Shown one piece after another: positions 1 through 14,477 of a stretch of DNA of 64,000 nucleotides. The translations under genes and the position numbers were made by a program. The DNA is from Ooceraea biroi (lineage: Eukaryota; Arthropoda; Insecta; Hymenoptera; Formicidae), in the NCBI RefSeq assembly GCF_003672135.1, contig NC_039510.1, positions 372,001-436,000 of the forward strand, given 5' to 3'. The stretch's first letter is position 1. Every line of letters begins with the position of its first letter. Below the pieces are notes generated by a model. It was not told the DNA's origin. It saw only the letters and a list, made by a program, of their open reading frames with translations, and did not search any database.

Positions 1-3000
1 CGCATAAATTGGAATAGTTAGCGGCCGGGGGATGTTGACTGACGCACGCTTCACGGAATATTCCGACGAAACGCGAGGAATAACAATTACACGAAGATCC
101 ATTAACGTCAATGCGGACGAGAACTTTGATCCCAAACGGCTCCTCGTGAAGATCGCAAGCGAGTTCCAGACAGAGTTAAGCAAAGCGCCGCGTGTTTTTA
201 AGGCAAGCACCGGGTTTGAATTTCAAATGTTATTTATCGAATTGTACATCTTGCATGATAGTTCCCGCGGGTCGTAAAGTCGCCCGAGCGGTGATATTAG
301 TTACGACCGGATATCCGATATGCCCTAATAACATTATGTCGCGACCCTCGTGATACGCGCGCGCGAAGTGCCGGTTTTCCATCAAGGAATATCGGATTTC
401 ACCTCCCTGTTTCTACGGGGTGCACGTCTCGCACTCAGCACCGCGGTTGGTTGCGACGGACGCGTACGGATCGCGATCGCCGGAAGTGAGCGTGTACTTA
501 TCGCCACAGTCGTAATTATGCTAGATGCACCGGTGCAAACTATCTCTAAATTGCATCCGGAGACCCAACATCCGCAAGGGAGAGAGCAAAGGAGAAACAG
601 AGAAAGACAGAGAGATGTACGTATTAATTATTCTCCCAAATACTTGCGACCATGCTACAGGAATGATGTCCTTTCTTACGATGGAGACTGTGGGAGTCTG
701 CTGACAAATAGAGGACGACTTCATCGTCCACTGTTAAGGATGAGTGGACGCTAATGAGTGTAGGCCGGCAATGGGTCCCTCAGAATAGTATCGGACCGTC
801 GGACGAGGCTGCTTGGTCGCAGCCGGTGATTAGTCGTTAACGCTTATCATTAACCTCGAGGGTTAATTTCTGCATTAATTACTCCGTGTCGCCCGTGTTG
901 GAAACTATCTCGGGCGTTGCTGCCGCGCGTGTACGACATTACAGGTGTTTGGAGTTTAACGCAGTCGAATGGACGAATGATCATTGTTGGCCAACCATAA
1001 ACAGTAATCGATATGAAATGATGAAAATGATGCGGATAACGTCATTGATTGTCTAAATAAACTGTTTTCAAATTGGCATCAAGAACAATGTGAGGGAATC
1101 ATTCAATAATCAATACGATATTAATCAATCAACCAAAAGCAAGAGCAAACTTTATATCCAACGTGAGGTTCAATATAAAATGAGGCAAATAGGTAGATCT
1201 ATGATGATAAATTATATCCAAGTCCAATAATGAGCTGTCGGTGAATATATCATTATATGATCATTCATAATGGGTAAATCCGATGAAATGCGCGTGGCAT
1301 ATTGAATCTCTGAAATCGCGGAATTAGTTTTTAACAAGCGCGAGCTTACTCATTACTATATTCTCGATAAAATCGTGTATCATGGATTTTCTAATAATTC
1401 AACTCCCTTCCCCTTGCATACTTTCGCAATTCCTTCGATATCGACACGCAAATGTATGATTTGAAGCTGCTCGTACGTAAATTCACACGATGCGTTACAT
1501 CATTCGTATTAAACATGGCCTTTAGATAGTTAATAACAACAGTGGGATAATTACTCTCTTCAGGCTCTTCAGGCGCTGATCAACGTAGTCATTAACGCAG
1601 GAGAGCAATACTTGTACTCGTGTTGATTAGCGCAAAAGGCTAAGGACTCCGTCGTGCATGAGATAGGATTATTAATGAGGCTATCGATAAACGACGCTTA
1701 ATTGCTATTGGTTTTGTGTCCGCGCGAACGCATGCAACGTAAAATCATCGTCCGATCGTATATCAGGTGTTCGCCACGTCTCGGGTGACGGTGATAAACG
1801 TGCCGGAGGTAAAGCCTCGTGACAAATTTTACGACGCGCCTCGTAGCCTTTGAGATAATGTATGCTCATTAGATTAATTTAACGTAACGCTCATTAGCTC
1901 ATTTTGCATCGATGTTCGCCCGTTAATCATTGGCAGGGTACTTCGCTGAGAAAGAAGTTTTTTGCGGCGTAGACTACGACATATCTAATATCAAACCCCT
2001 TTGCGAACGACCGCGTCGCGAAACGCCTCTTCCGCACAGAAGAATAGATTCGATGACGAACAATCAGCAGCTTAATAGTGGTTTATCGTCCGACTCCTCT
2101 TAATGGCGGACCTTTATCGCTATTACTTCGCATCTTACTGACACTGAAAAGCCAGACACCGCAGAAAGAATCCAACAGTAGGATGAAAAAGAAAGAAAAA
2201 GAGGAGAAAAGGTGTAAGAAGAAGGCGACCGATTAGATGGCAAAAGAGCGATGCGCCACCCCGTTTCCTTCAACCCCTCAGCAGTTCTCCTATGTGTCCC
2301 GTATAAATCTTGCTAGTTGGAGAATTTACGGCGCGCCCTTCCGACTGCCTAAGTAATACATTTTCTCCGTGTCCGCAGATACGACGCCCGATTAACAAAT
2401 CCTGTGCACCGGACCCGCCCACGGACGACTGGTCCCGGCCGGTCGCGATATTAACGGCAGCGAAATACGATTCATTTACACCCACCGGCGCACACCACGC
2501 CGTGAATGAATGAATGAAACGGTCGAGAAATCGAACGAGTGGGACGGTCGCCCGATGAGCACACAATACGCGGTAGTCGGCCACGCTGACATTATCACGA
2601 GCGCCGCTGAAATATTGCGCGACCGCGCGGGGTGAGGGGATAAATCCTACGATACGGCATCTGATTTACATCGGATCGACTTGACCCGCGTGATCAGCCG
2701 TGATCGACGATCAACATTGTTCGCTGTTAATTCCCACGTGGGCGTTACGCGCGCGTTTAGCACAATCAATCTGGTCCTCTCTGGTCGATCGTCGGTCTCG
2801 GAATTCCGAGCTTAGGATAACTTGGTACTCGCGTAAGCGCGTGTGCAAGGGGACGCGATAATAAAAGACGCGTTTGAAAAACATGTTAAGGACCACCGAA
2901 AAGATGCACACGGGGTTTCGTCAACGCGACGCCGATAGATTTGACCTGAGCCCGAAAAAAGGAACCCCCTCGACAGCGCCGGTATCTGAGTTTCCGCGTC

Positions 3001-5305
3001 GTTTGATATTTCCTCGGCGGACATAAAGAGGCGAGAAAGGGAGGGAAAAAGGATATCAAAGGTGGTAGCTCGAAGGACAAAAGTCCCTCTCGGCGCTCGG
3101 AGGAGAGGTCTGGACGGGTCCGAGACGATCGAGATATCGCGACGAGGAGAAAGAAAAGAGGAACCATTGCTCCGCGAAAGATGTCTCGGTATAAATTAAA
3201 AGTTTTTACCGCCGCGAAGATCGTTAATCCGTCGCGTCACTATCCGTCGCGCAACTCCCGCGGTTTATTTCCACGATCTCTCTCTCTCTGTCTCTCTTTC
3301 TTTCTCACGCGGGGCTCTAAGTCACCGGAACTTGAACTTTACATTTCCGTCGAGACGTCTCCATCGCTCCGTTTCCTCTTCTTCCATCGCGCGCGATCTC
3401 CTTTTTCGCTATCGGTCGTCATAAGTCCCGTAGTTTCACCTCGCGCCCGCGGGGCTTCTTAATGCACTTCGCGCAGGGAGGGGTATATATCAGACGAATG
3501 TAAAACTCTGCCGGTGACGTTTACGACGAACTTCTGGATAGTCGGAAGAAACCGGCTGGTCCATTGCACCGACGCGACCTGGCGCGAACAATGGTTTTTT
3601 AGGCGTGTAAGAAAAGCATCACGTACAAGCAACGGCAAATTTCAAGTCAGCAAGTTGCTTTTTACTTGGAATAGCTGTGTCGACTCTGTTAGCTTCTCGG
3701 CCAATATCGTATTACGTAACTGCCCTCTCTTGCTCACATACACTCGAAGTTTACTGAATCAGTAAAAGCAAGACAAGCATCAAAGTGCGCTAATATATTA
3801 AGATTTGACAAACGAAGCAGAAAAGGAGCAACATCTTGCAAAGTACAGAAAGTGGATGGGATGGCGGTTAGATAATTAGCAATTCTTTGAACTTGTAGTT
3901 GAGTGAACTTTACGAGAGCGGATCGTCTATTCAAGTGGACGTCGTATTTGCTTACGATACACAAGTAGGTATAATTAATCACTCTTTCATACTCGCGTGC
4001 TTCTATCCGAGGCGAACAAGGAAGGGGGTCTTTAAATCTACATAGCTAGTATGCTGTTAGATGAATAGCAGCGAGATATAGTCCTCCTTTCTCCGCACTT
4101 GTCTCTACTCAGTTCTATTCGTTCCTACTCGTACTTAACTTGCATGTAACATTTATGTAACATACACTTACATTCATGAAATTTCTGGACAATACGAGAA
4201 TCGCTAATAAAGTATTTGCGCATTTTGGTTTGCGGCTGTAATGAAATATTTCATACGAAAATATTTTGCACGGAATGTGGTCAACGCTAGCCGATCACGG
4301 AATGTAATTCGAGACAGCATGAACCATGTGAATCCCGTCGGAGAGAAGAGAGACCGATATATACCACGAGATGTGTAAAAATATCGAAAGTCAGGATATC
4401 ACGTTGAAGTGTGTTCGAAGAAAGCAGTTCGCCGGATAGCATTGACAGATATCGATAGCGCCGATAAGTCCACGTAGGATCAGCCAGGATTGATCCCTGG
4501 CCGACACACGCTGCTCCATCCCAAGTCCTTCTTTCCCCGTCTTGCACGAGGTCATGCCCGCAGCGACGTATGAGATGCGGCTTACATTATATGATGTTGA
4601 GCTCGAACATGCATCATGCAAAGCCTTCTGAGGTAAACTTCTAGGGAAGTTAGTTGATATTGTCGCGATGAACATAAAGGATCACGCTACCCCGTTATAA
4701 TAGTAACGATTTTTCAATAACTCGGCAGAAGGAAATGTATCGATGCTGAGTTATCGCGTGAAAGAAGATGTTTCCTCAAATTTTTCTCGAGATATCATAT
4801 GCATCCATTGCGACACAATTTAAAAAATTGTAGCTTTCTGATTCAAGTAATTCTAAACAAGTAATTTCTATACTTGTACTTTCGCATTAGAAATTAGTTC
4901 CCAATATATCACGCATCCTACAAATTACTCTCCGTTAGAATAACATGCTTTGAATCCGTTATTCATCATCGTGAACAAGTAATAAACTTCAATAGACGCG
5001 TTATTATTTCGTTCGGCAGCAATCCGTAATTATTTGATGAGAGTAATTACATCCCGCACAGAAATTTCCCAAGTACGTTACAAATATTGTATAGATTTTA
5101 ATCAGAATACTCCAATTGGTTCCAAAGTTAGTATGTCGCGCCAGATAATCAGAATTCCATTTTTGTTTCAAATGACTATTCAATCAGACAAATTCTAATA
5201 GATTTTGTTTAAAATTTTCAGAGATCCAAAATGGATATATGGATATAGGTTTCCTGCCTAACAAAAAATCGAAACAGTAATAATTTAGGAATTCGTGTCT
5301 TTCCC
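1..5305. other. Intronic block without recognised gene
   Basis: Only short open frames, none with a domain. It contains a (TC)n tract and GAATGAATGAATGAAA near 2503-2520. No RNA gene seen. Confidence 0.5.
3277..3306. repeat. (TC)n polypyrimidine microsatellite
   Basis: Runs of TC interrupted by G and TTT. On the plus strand it resembles a polypyrimidine tract but is not followed by a recognisable exon. Confidence 0.9.
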
Positions 5306-5575
5306 TTCTTGTAAAATATATGTATATATTTTAAATTATTATATATTACAATATTTAAACACTTAAAAAACGTAAATATACAATTTTAAGTTTTAATAAA
5401 TGTTGTTTTATAATAAATTACAACGTAGGTATATAAACAAATTATTTATTAATAAATATATGTTATAATAAAGGTAAATTTTAATATGTATTAAAATTGA
5501 ATCTAATATCTATTATAATTCATGTCTAATACATATTAATATACATATATATTGGAATATATATTTAAAAAACAT
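5306..5575. repeat. AT-rich island
   Basis: About 270 bp almost entirely A and T with many TATA/TAATA words and few CG, in marked contrast to the CpG-rich surroundings. The right flank (to about 5770) keeps low GC and ends GTGTGGGGTG. It could be a decayed mobile element or an expansion of simple AT sequence; no terminal repeats or coding remnant are visible. Confidence 0.6.
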
Positions 5576-8500
5576 TGGAAAACAAATTTGGGATATAGTT
5601 CGATTTCCCATTTAGAACATGTGCATATTCCCTACTTATTAGCATCATGTTTTTGAAACATTACAGTTCTGCTTGGGATCTTTATAGATTTTCTCACCAA
5701 AATCCATAATTTCTTGGCGAAATCGGACTAGATCTCAATTAGATTCCAAAATATTTTTTGTGTGGGGTGTGCGAGATTGCACAATATATTTAAAGTGATT
5801 AAATATAGGGAGATCTAACACAAGAGTTACTTTTGGGTTAAGCAAAACGCGACGTATCACGATGCGATTGACATCGTCGCGATAATGTCACCCGCACAAA
5901 ATTATTCGTGGTAAAATTTCCATCTATAAATATTCACGAAGATCGGCGTGCCTCGGCTCGAAGCGCGTAGCGTTCTCATCCAGGAGGCTTATTATTTCAC
6001 GGGAAGCCACGGGAGACTCTACTCGAAACTCGATCGTTAATCCGCTGTGTGGAGGTAGCTCTGCGTGGATGAATTTATAAATATAGGCGTTTACACTTTC
6101 ATTCCGCACACGACACGCGAGATATCACGGCCTTTGATCGTAACTCGCTACGCTTAATCGGATGATCTCTCTCGAGTCCGCGCGCTTGCATTACAAGTTG
6201 CACGCGAGCGAGCTACTACCAGAGGTCTTTGCCTTTGAAACGTGATGAGATTAAGCTGCCGGTCTATTCATCGGCTGCCGCAAAAATGTCATCTTCTTCG
6301 GGACGGGAGATTAGCGTGCGCACGGACGCACTAATTATAATCCTATAAAAATATAACGACCGTTATATATACTTGGTATATACTTTCCTTTCCCTTTCCT
6401 CTGCTCATCGAATATTTTTAGAAGACTGACGTGCTTTCGCATGGCATGGAACGTAAGCCAGTAGAGACAGGAAATCGACTTTAAAACGCCAGTCGCGCCC
6501 CCGGGTCACGTTATGTATGATTTATCTTTCCGCGTGAGAGACCGCACCTACAATGTCGCGACCGCGATTCCAGCAATAAAAATCAATAATTTCCTCTCTC
6601 TGCGCTCTACTACGTATTACGGGGATTCCGTCCCAGCTACGTCAAGGATTTATCGAATAAGCTTTATGTGGAAATGAAACTCAAGATATCCGGCCTTCGA
6701 TACCCACGATGAAAATCACTCGTATCGGTCGCTATTGAAAGAACTCGATAACGATTGAATAAAGCCCGATCGTATCAATTTTGCGAGAGCTCTGTTAGCG
6801 TTGATCATAAAATCCGAATGGCCCGCGTCAACGTCCCGCAAATAGTGTGGCACGGCGTTCTCTTGCGCAATCGGCTCCCTAGGTTTATACCCGTAAGTAA
6901 AACGGTAATCAGACGGTAAGGTAAAAATAATTTCATTTTCTCCGCGGAAAAGCCGCTTGAACCACGTGAATCTCAGATAATCTTGAAACACGACGAGAAT
7001 TCAAGCTAAGCGGAATAACAGATTTATTGTTACAGAGAAACACGGTTAAGCTATTAACTGGATGTGTGTAAGCGAGTTGAGGCTGCTAATAAACTAATAT
7101 TATCAAATAAGTTCAGAGATAATATATAGAAGTAATGTTAATTAAATCCGAGTCGAAATCTCCGGGGCATACAACTCCGAGATGCCACGCGCGCGTTTTA
7201 GCTTTTGTTAATATCCAGCCATTAAACTTTCAGATCATCCCAGCTTAACATCTTTTCCATACGAAATCCTCGCTGTTCAACTAGAATCGCTAGAGGTGAC
7301 CGACGTAAACATACATTGGTGAGCATATTTAAATGTTTAATGAAACCGAATGAGAGAGTCTGATGGTTTAATGAAAATTGACAAAATGATACCTCGCCTT
7401 TGTATCTTAAGGGACATGAATAATTCACAAGAGCGGGCACGGCATCCTTTGCATTTTAACCGAGTCGTCTTTTGTGCACTGAAAAGAGAGGCTCACGATT
7501 ACTGCTTTTCGTCGCAGTATTGTACTTTGCGAAGTATCGGCGTTTTACATTCCGATCTATTCTACGAACTTTCGAGCGAATAAACGGCGACGTTACGCGA
7601 CGACGATAGCGGATATCGATTCGAGATATTTACTTCTTTATCCGAAGACTACAGAACGTTATACTTTAGGTTGAAGCACACAAGAGACAAGTCTCAGAGG
7701 AACGCATTGACGTCTTGGAAAATTTTGAACCTCATTGCGTTAAAAAAGATATTCTAGTTACAAGAAACAATGAGATAAGAGGGGAGGAAAGGGAGAAACG
7801 GAGGCGAAAAGTGCAGCGTCCGGAATGGGATGTAGGGGGTCAGAGGTTCTGAACTGAATTACGCGGCACTTAAATACCACTAGCCGAGGTACACGAGATC
7901 TGCATTCCATGATGATGCTGCATCGTGCGCAAGCATTACTCTGAAAGAGTTTCGATAAGCCTATCGGATACTTCCACGCGGCTGTATAAACGATCGCAGA
8001 TGTTTGTTGGTGAACTCGCCAGTGCAGCTATAAGCTGTTGCAGAATGTTGTTTCGAGAATTGAGTCATTCTTTTCCCTCTGTGAAATAAAAAGTATTTTT
8101 TCCGCGTCGCGTACGCACGTTTCAAGCGTTGAGACAGGCTCGAACTTTCGACTGCCACGCCGGTTATTGCGTAACGTTGTACTTTAAATTAATTTTACGC
8201 CGTATACTCGGACGGCCCGGAGTTATTTTCACGCCTGGAGGCAACTACGTATGGATTTCAAAGAATTCCCATGAAACTCGTAGAGGAAAACGTGATAATT
8301 TGAAAATGCGGGACGTGATAAAATAATAATTCACATTATGTAAGCGTATGACGAAATTCCAGTTTTCCTGTGGGTACATAACGCTAAAAATTGAACGACA
8401 GCAGCGTTAAATTTAGCGTGTATTTAAAATTAATGTATAATAGTTGCAATGAGCATCTTTTTACATTAATTTAATTGCGTGTCGCAAATCGATGTAAGCA

Positions 8501-9275
8501 GAATTTGTAGATGAAGCTTTATTGGAAATTGAGTTGCAAAAGCGTAATTGCGATCAAAAGTGCGACCATCCAGTCACCAGATAGCGGCCGCGACCCCCTC
8601 ATAGCGACCATTTATTCAGTGGAATTTACATAAACTGACGGTGGTTGGAAACTGGAAGGTTTTAATTAACATGATGACGCCTTTAATTTCTCTGTGCTCA
8701 TGTTGCGCTTCTGCTCCGGATCGAGTGGTTGCGCAATTCGCCTACATTATTCACGAGTGCATAGGACAACATTACTGATAAGCTTCCCCCAAAACGTTGC
8801 AATTTTCCGTGTAAACACGGTGAAGAATACTCAATTAATTTTATGAAAATGGTTCAACATCCACATCGGCATTGTTATTGCAATCCATTAAAACTTGCAA
8901 CAAAATATTTAGCGCGAAGAATGTGTTGCTGCTTGCAAAAGACACAGCAATCCCGGCACGATAGGATTGACGGTTACTACGCGAAGCGAGAAATTGCAGC
9001 GGTTTATGTGTGGTATTGACAGAATAGTTACGAATATACCGGATAACAAATGGAGAACAGATGGAGAATCGATTGTTCCACGAAGGGGTAGCACAAAAGT
9101 TCTTCGCGTTGTTCGTAACATCGCACGCGGCTAACATCGACTTGCTTCGATCGAATCCGGCACAATAGAGCGCCTCCGACCTTTGGGAAAAATGTTCGGA
9201 GGATATGTAGGACATTTATCTGCGCGTGTCGCTTTAAACGCGCGCTCAGAGAGGATACACACACACACAATGTAT

Positions 9276-9295
9276 ATACACGTATATACGTGTAT
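9276..9295. repeat. Perfect 20-bp palindrome
   Basis: ATACACGTATATACGTGTAT reads the same on both strands. It follows a short (CA)n run (about 9256-9269) and lies in an AT/CA-rich simple region, so it may be a by-product of simple-sequence evolution. Confidence 0.9.
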
Positions 9296-12200
9296 GCGCC
9301 GTTTTATCCGTAGCCGACAAATGACAAAGGTTCTCTCGCCTTAATACTTACACGACGGTCACCATCTGTTTTTAACAGGAGGCGACATCCGTTTCGCGGC
9401 GCCGAGGAGCTGTATCATGCTGTAAGGAAAAACGGTCCATTCCGTTGCATTTTCTCACGGAACAGAACGGAAGAAGCTCGCCGTCACCGCAGATTCTCTC
9501 CGCGGTCAACCGAACGGTGACCAGCTATTTCGGTACCGTCACCACTTCCTCGCAGATAGCTTCTCGGTGTTTAACTGTTCACTCCGCACTCGCTATTCTT
9601 CTCCCCTGCATTTTCTCTACCGGAAACTGCGCAACGGGATTACGCCCAACATCCACGCGCGAGCACATCTTCGAATCAAGTTACTTTATATCCCGTGCTT
9701 GCCACATGGGATTTACCCCGTTTCTTTTTACACAGCTCGGAAGTTCTGTTCTGTTAATGTCGGGATCTCCGCGCGAGATATTCACGAAGATTGCTTTTCG
9801 TGCTTTGGGGGAGGCTTCGGCGAACGGACAAGCGGACGTGCGGTAAATTCTACGCAGTGACACGGAAACGCGAGCGGAAAGTTATTAAAGTCTGAGCAAA
9901 CAGAAAACAGAGTTAATACAATATGCATTGTGAAATTGCGTGTAGCCCTTGCGTATAAATTGCCTGGTTGATAATGCATCGCGCGCTTCGCGTCATTGAA
10001 ATATTGAACAATGTTGTAATGGACATTGGAAGTTATTGCCATTTATGTCAACTTCCATTGTCGTTTTATCGCAAAAAATCAATTAATCAGTTGGTAATTT
10101 GTTTCATTTTCCCTTTAAGATAAATCGAGAAGGCGGAATAATATTGCCGGTGCCGATCTTGGAGTGAAGACATGAATTAACGAAGGGAATTGAAACAAAT
10201 TGCAACGTAATCACCGAGCGTTTCTCGAGTCTGTCTCTCCTGCAGATATACACATCATGTAAGGAATTCGCTTCGACTTTAGGCATTTTTGGACGCGTCT
10301 TGTCTTGCAATTAAAACGTGTCAAACGTGGACTCGTTACACACTCGGCTTCCTGCAAGGACTGCGCGCTTAGGCACTCTTTCGCCTGGCAAAGCAATCTC
10401 GATCTCATCCGCCGTTGCCCTTTCACTAATTACCGAACTCTCCTGGCGAACCGCCGAGCTAAACTGCAAATTGCAAATTTCGCTTTGACATTCGTGCCGT
10501 GACAGCGTGACGGTGCTTACCATCTCTGATCCGAACGGTATACGTACGGCCGGGGAGTATCCCGCGAGGATTCATTACATGGCTGGCTTGCCAGGACAAA
10601 CAAGGCATTACACGATGATGACGGCAGTACGACCTCTTTAACCCGGGAATAGCTGACCCCTCCGTCTGCACCCTCATAACCACCCTTTCCGGCCGGCCAG
10701 TAAGCCCTCGGCTTCCACTTCGGACGGATGGACGGACATTGTCCCACGAGGCGAGACTATTATATTCCAGCTAGAGTGAAGTAAAGGAAGTGCCTAGAAG
10801 CGATCCTTGAGCGACTGAATGCCCCTATTGCCTGATTGATCTATCACCGCCTCGGCGGTCATGTCAGGCGACAAGGTTGGTACTACATCGCAACGATATC
10901 CGTTCGAAGGTGCGTGACAGGATACCTGGATATTCATGCCGGTGAACAATCATGCGTAAAGCAGGATTAATCTTCTGCGAGATTGGCTTGACGCGCATGA
11001 TCTTAATATTGATATTCGATACTCGATCTGTGGTCTCGCAGAGGTTCCAGAAGGATTATAAATGTAAATCGGATTCGGTTATGCATACAGAGCGTAGATC
11101 CACCATGCCAACATTCGCCTACAGATCCACTTTTGACGAAACTAGAATGGATCTCTTCGTCTAGAAGAATGGATTCAAGGATGAAAGGAGAAAAGGCAGA
11201 AAAACGGGGAGAGAAGCAGTTAAAGCAGAAGAAGTCAAACATTCGATTCTTTTTTTTAATCGGTTAAACTGCCATCGAATGCTTTGAAAACAATGAGAAC
11301 AGCGATGCGTGCAAGAAAGGTAGAAAAGTAGATGAGGTTTTCCGAAAGCACGATATTTGCAAGACGATATTTCTCTCGTTGTTAACTCCGTCACGTGCGC
11401 AGAGCGGGCGAGTGAGCGTGCGGTACGGAAAACTGACGGGCCGGGATTGCGGATGAAATAAGAAAATAAGGCCTGCAAGCGCGCGCGCGTACGCACGCGA
11501 GGTCAGGTAGTCGGACTTTACCGTTTTGCTTATAAAGCATGTATTTCATATATTTCACTGTGAACTTTCACGTGTGTGTTCTCTTTTAGGCCGCAAAATT
11601 ATAAAACCGCCGTATTCGCGGTACCTGTTCCGTTACGAAACATCTACTTCGTCATTCTTAACTTTCAACCGGTACGGTTCTGTTTGACCAGTGCACGAGT
11701 GCCACGCGCGTGGGATTAATTCGCGTAACGGTATTATTATATATTTAACGAACGCAGCTGCGAACGCGCGGCTGCAATTGAATTTTTGCGTTATTCAGTT
11801 TCGCAATGCGCAACTCGCAACCGGTGAAACACGGAAATTACGCGTAACATTAACTAATTTGTTTCGTTATTTTCTAAACTTTTCCGTGGAGATTACAGAT
11901 GATTCCATCGTAGTTTTCGGGAATTAAAGCGCGTGCATCATCGAGTTTCCATCTCATAGCGTTTATCGGATGCGGTTCAAGTTTTACGCATCGCGTATGC
12001 TGGCATCGGCTGCACTTCGCCCGGTAACGAAATTGAATCGAACTTCTGCGATACTTCCATCGCAACTTTCACGATGGATACTCAGAGCGCAGATTGCTTG
12101 CATACACATGGTGATACATCTTTACTTTCTTCAGTGTAGCAGCATCTTTATTTCCCTCGTCCGAAAGAAGGCAACCAACTTTATTCGACAAATAACGATA

Positions 12201-14423
12201 TTTTTCTCTCAAACAAAGCTGGTAAACTACACGTTCAAATCTGCCTGTAATGCATTCTTCTTTTTTCAGAGTAACGTACCAGCGAGAACCCTCCGTTTCG
12301 GAGATTCAACTATCTCGTGCGGATCGTTTGGCATGGAAATATCCGCGTTAATGCCAGCAGGGAGGGAAGTGGCGGGTGGAAGAACCTCCCAAACTAGAGA
12401 ATAGTCGAATAAAAGTAACGTGCGATGAGGGACCAGGAGAGAAGCACCGAGATATGCGGGAGGAAACGCGCGACGTGTGAATTCATTCATGGCAAGGAAC
12501 CCACCACGACGAGAGTGGTGCGGCGTCTCGGAGGCTGCCAGGCACCGACGTAGGTCTGCACGACGTCCGCCCACGGCTTCCCTCTCGGGCCATTCACGGC
12601 GCACATGAATGAAAACGCGTCTGCGTACGCGCACGCGAGTGCTTTACGCGCTTACATACACCCGATGCCAAGAAACATGTGGCTGCTGTTGCTGTCGTCG
12701 TTTCCGCCTTTCGCGGAGTTTCTCCCGCGTTCGCCGCTGTTCGCAGGCCATCTTTTCGCGTGATGGACGGCGCGGGTTTTCCAGCTGACTAGAGAATTAT
12801 CTGCAGCTAATTCAGAAAATCGCGCGAATGTATTTGGATAAGGCAATAGTCGTGAAAGTTGAGAACGCGGTTGTTGAGACATAATCGAGAGATTGATGTT
12901 TAATGATAAGAGAATTGATTACTATTTTTTGTTAATCGTGGTGATATCAAGAGATTTATTATTTTTCAATTTCCGTGCCATTTTTATGCCAATTTTCGTA
13001 AACTGTACAGACATCACGTTAATCTTCAGCCGTGCGCATGTCACGTACAATAAACGGTTACGCCAAAGAACAGGTTTTCATTGAGTGGAGGAGGAAAGGG
13101 CACGCTGCAGAGTAAAAGAGAGAAAAGGGAAGGAGAGACGGCTTCGTTGGGCCATGAGCGAGATTTGCATATCCGCTGTCAACTCGTTCGACCAGCGTGC
13201 AATAAGCTGCAAGGTCATTCACACCAGTGCGCCGATCGCTGAATGAGTTCTACCCCTACCGTGGTCTTTCGCCTTTTTCTACTCTTTTCGTGAGACGAAC
13301 GTGGCACTCTGTCGAGCATGCTCGTAAAGATTTCTCGTTTAACAGCCAGGTAATAGACGCGAATCGTGATCTCGAAAGGGAGGTGCGGTATATATGTGTA
13401 TCTCGCGAATCTGTACTATCGTAAATGGGATCTCGTCATGTAGACAGAAATCTCGTAGATTTAAGAGTGCGCTGGTTTCGCTAAGCAAGCTCGAGAGAGG
13501 CGTTAACGCCTCGTAAGACAGCTGAGAATCAGGATATCAGAGAAAATACGAGACATGTATTGAAAAGCGAATGCGCCAGAGAGAACCATGCTTTCAGAGT
13601 TTTCAGGTGTTTTTAATCCCAGCTGATCGCGCTTACGTATGACCGAAATTTATGTGCGTCCTACCGTCAGGGTGAATTTACGAGAGTTCGAGGAACACCT
13701 CGCGGCTGATTTATAAGCCGCGCGCTTTTGTAACCGTGAATTAAAGGATAGCATTGCTCGAGAACACGGTGCAGCATCGGCTAATAAACGACTAATGAAG
13801 TAAATTGAGAAACGTCCCTCCAGGATTCGCAACCGTAACGGGAGCGTGAATCGTCGGGATCGGTTTAGCGGGGTGCTGCGTAAATCGTGCAAATTAGACG
13901 AAGGATCGAGATGCCCGGTGGAAATTAGTCGATCGCTCTTTTCGAGCCGGGAGGAAGAGAACGAAACCGGGGGTGCGGCAGACGTGGCGTAGACGCGCCG
14001 CGGCAGGGGTGATAGATGGCGGAGGGCGGAGAGACGGAAACGAGTAGAGTCCCGGGGTGTAAGAAGAAGCGTCCCAGTAGATAGAGTTCTCGACGCCGTT
14101 AAACGAACTTGGAATCCATCGTATTTTTTCACTGGCCGTTTATTTCTTTTTTGTTCGTCGCCCACTCTCTGCACCGGCAGGATTCATTGTCGGACCATTG
14201 GCGAAGGCGGGAACATGGTCGAAATGGAAGAACGAGGAAGAGAGACAGGAGTAGGATACGGTGCACGCGCGAAAAGCGTCGCGCGAAACCGAGGCGCGTT
14301 GCACGCTTCATTTACTACTACGAGCGTTGTAACTCAACCGGCATCCAGCCTACGAATCGAGTCTTGCCTGTGTGTCCTGGAGTTTATTACGCATCCGTGT
14401 CACGGCGCAAGTGAGAATTTTCC

Positions 14424-14477
14424 GCGGCGCGTTTTCACGTGACGCGCCGCTTGATTTGTCTCGCACGCCGAGACAAA
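14424..14477. repeat. Two adjacent 9-bp hairpins
   Basis: GCGGCGCGT (14424-14432) pairs with ACGCGCCGC (14442-14450) over a 9-nt loop. Four bases later TTTGTCTCG (14455-14463) pairs with CGAGACAAA (14469-14477) over a 5-nt loop. Both stems are perfect. Nothing marks this as a terminator or a known RNA. Confidence 0.85.

Noticed and set aside
13650..14174. Minus-strand open frame of 174 codons
   Set aside because: Low-information Arg/Ser/Leu composition in GC-rich DNA with no recognisable family.
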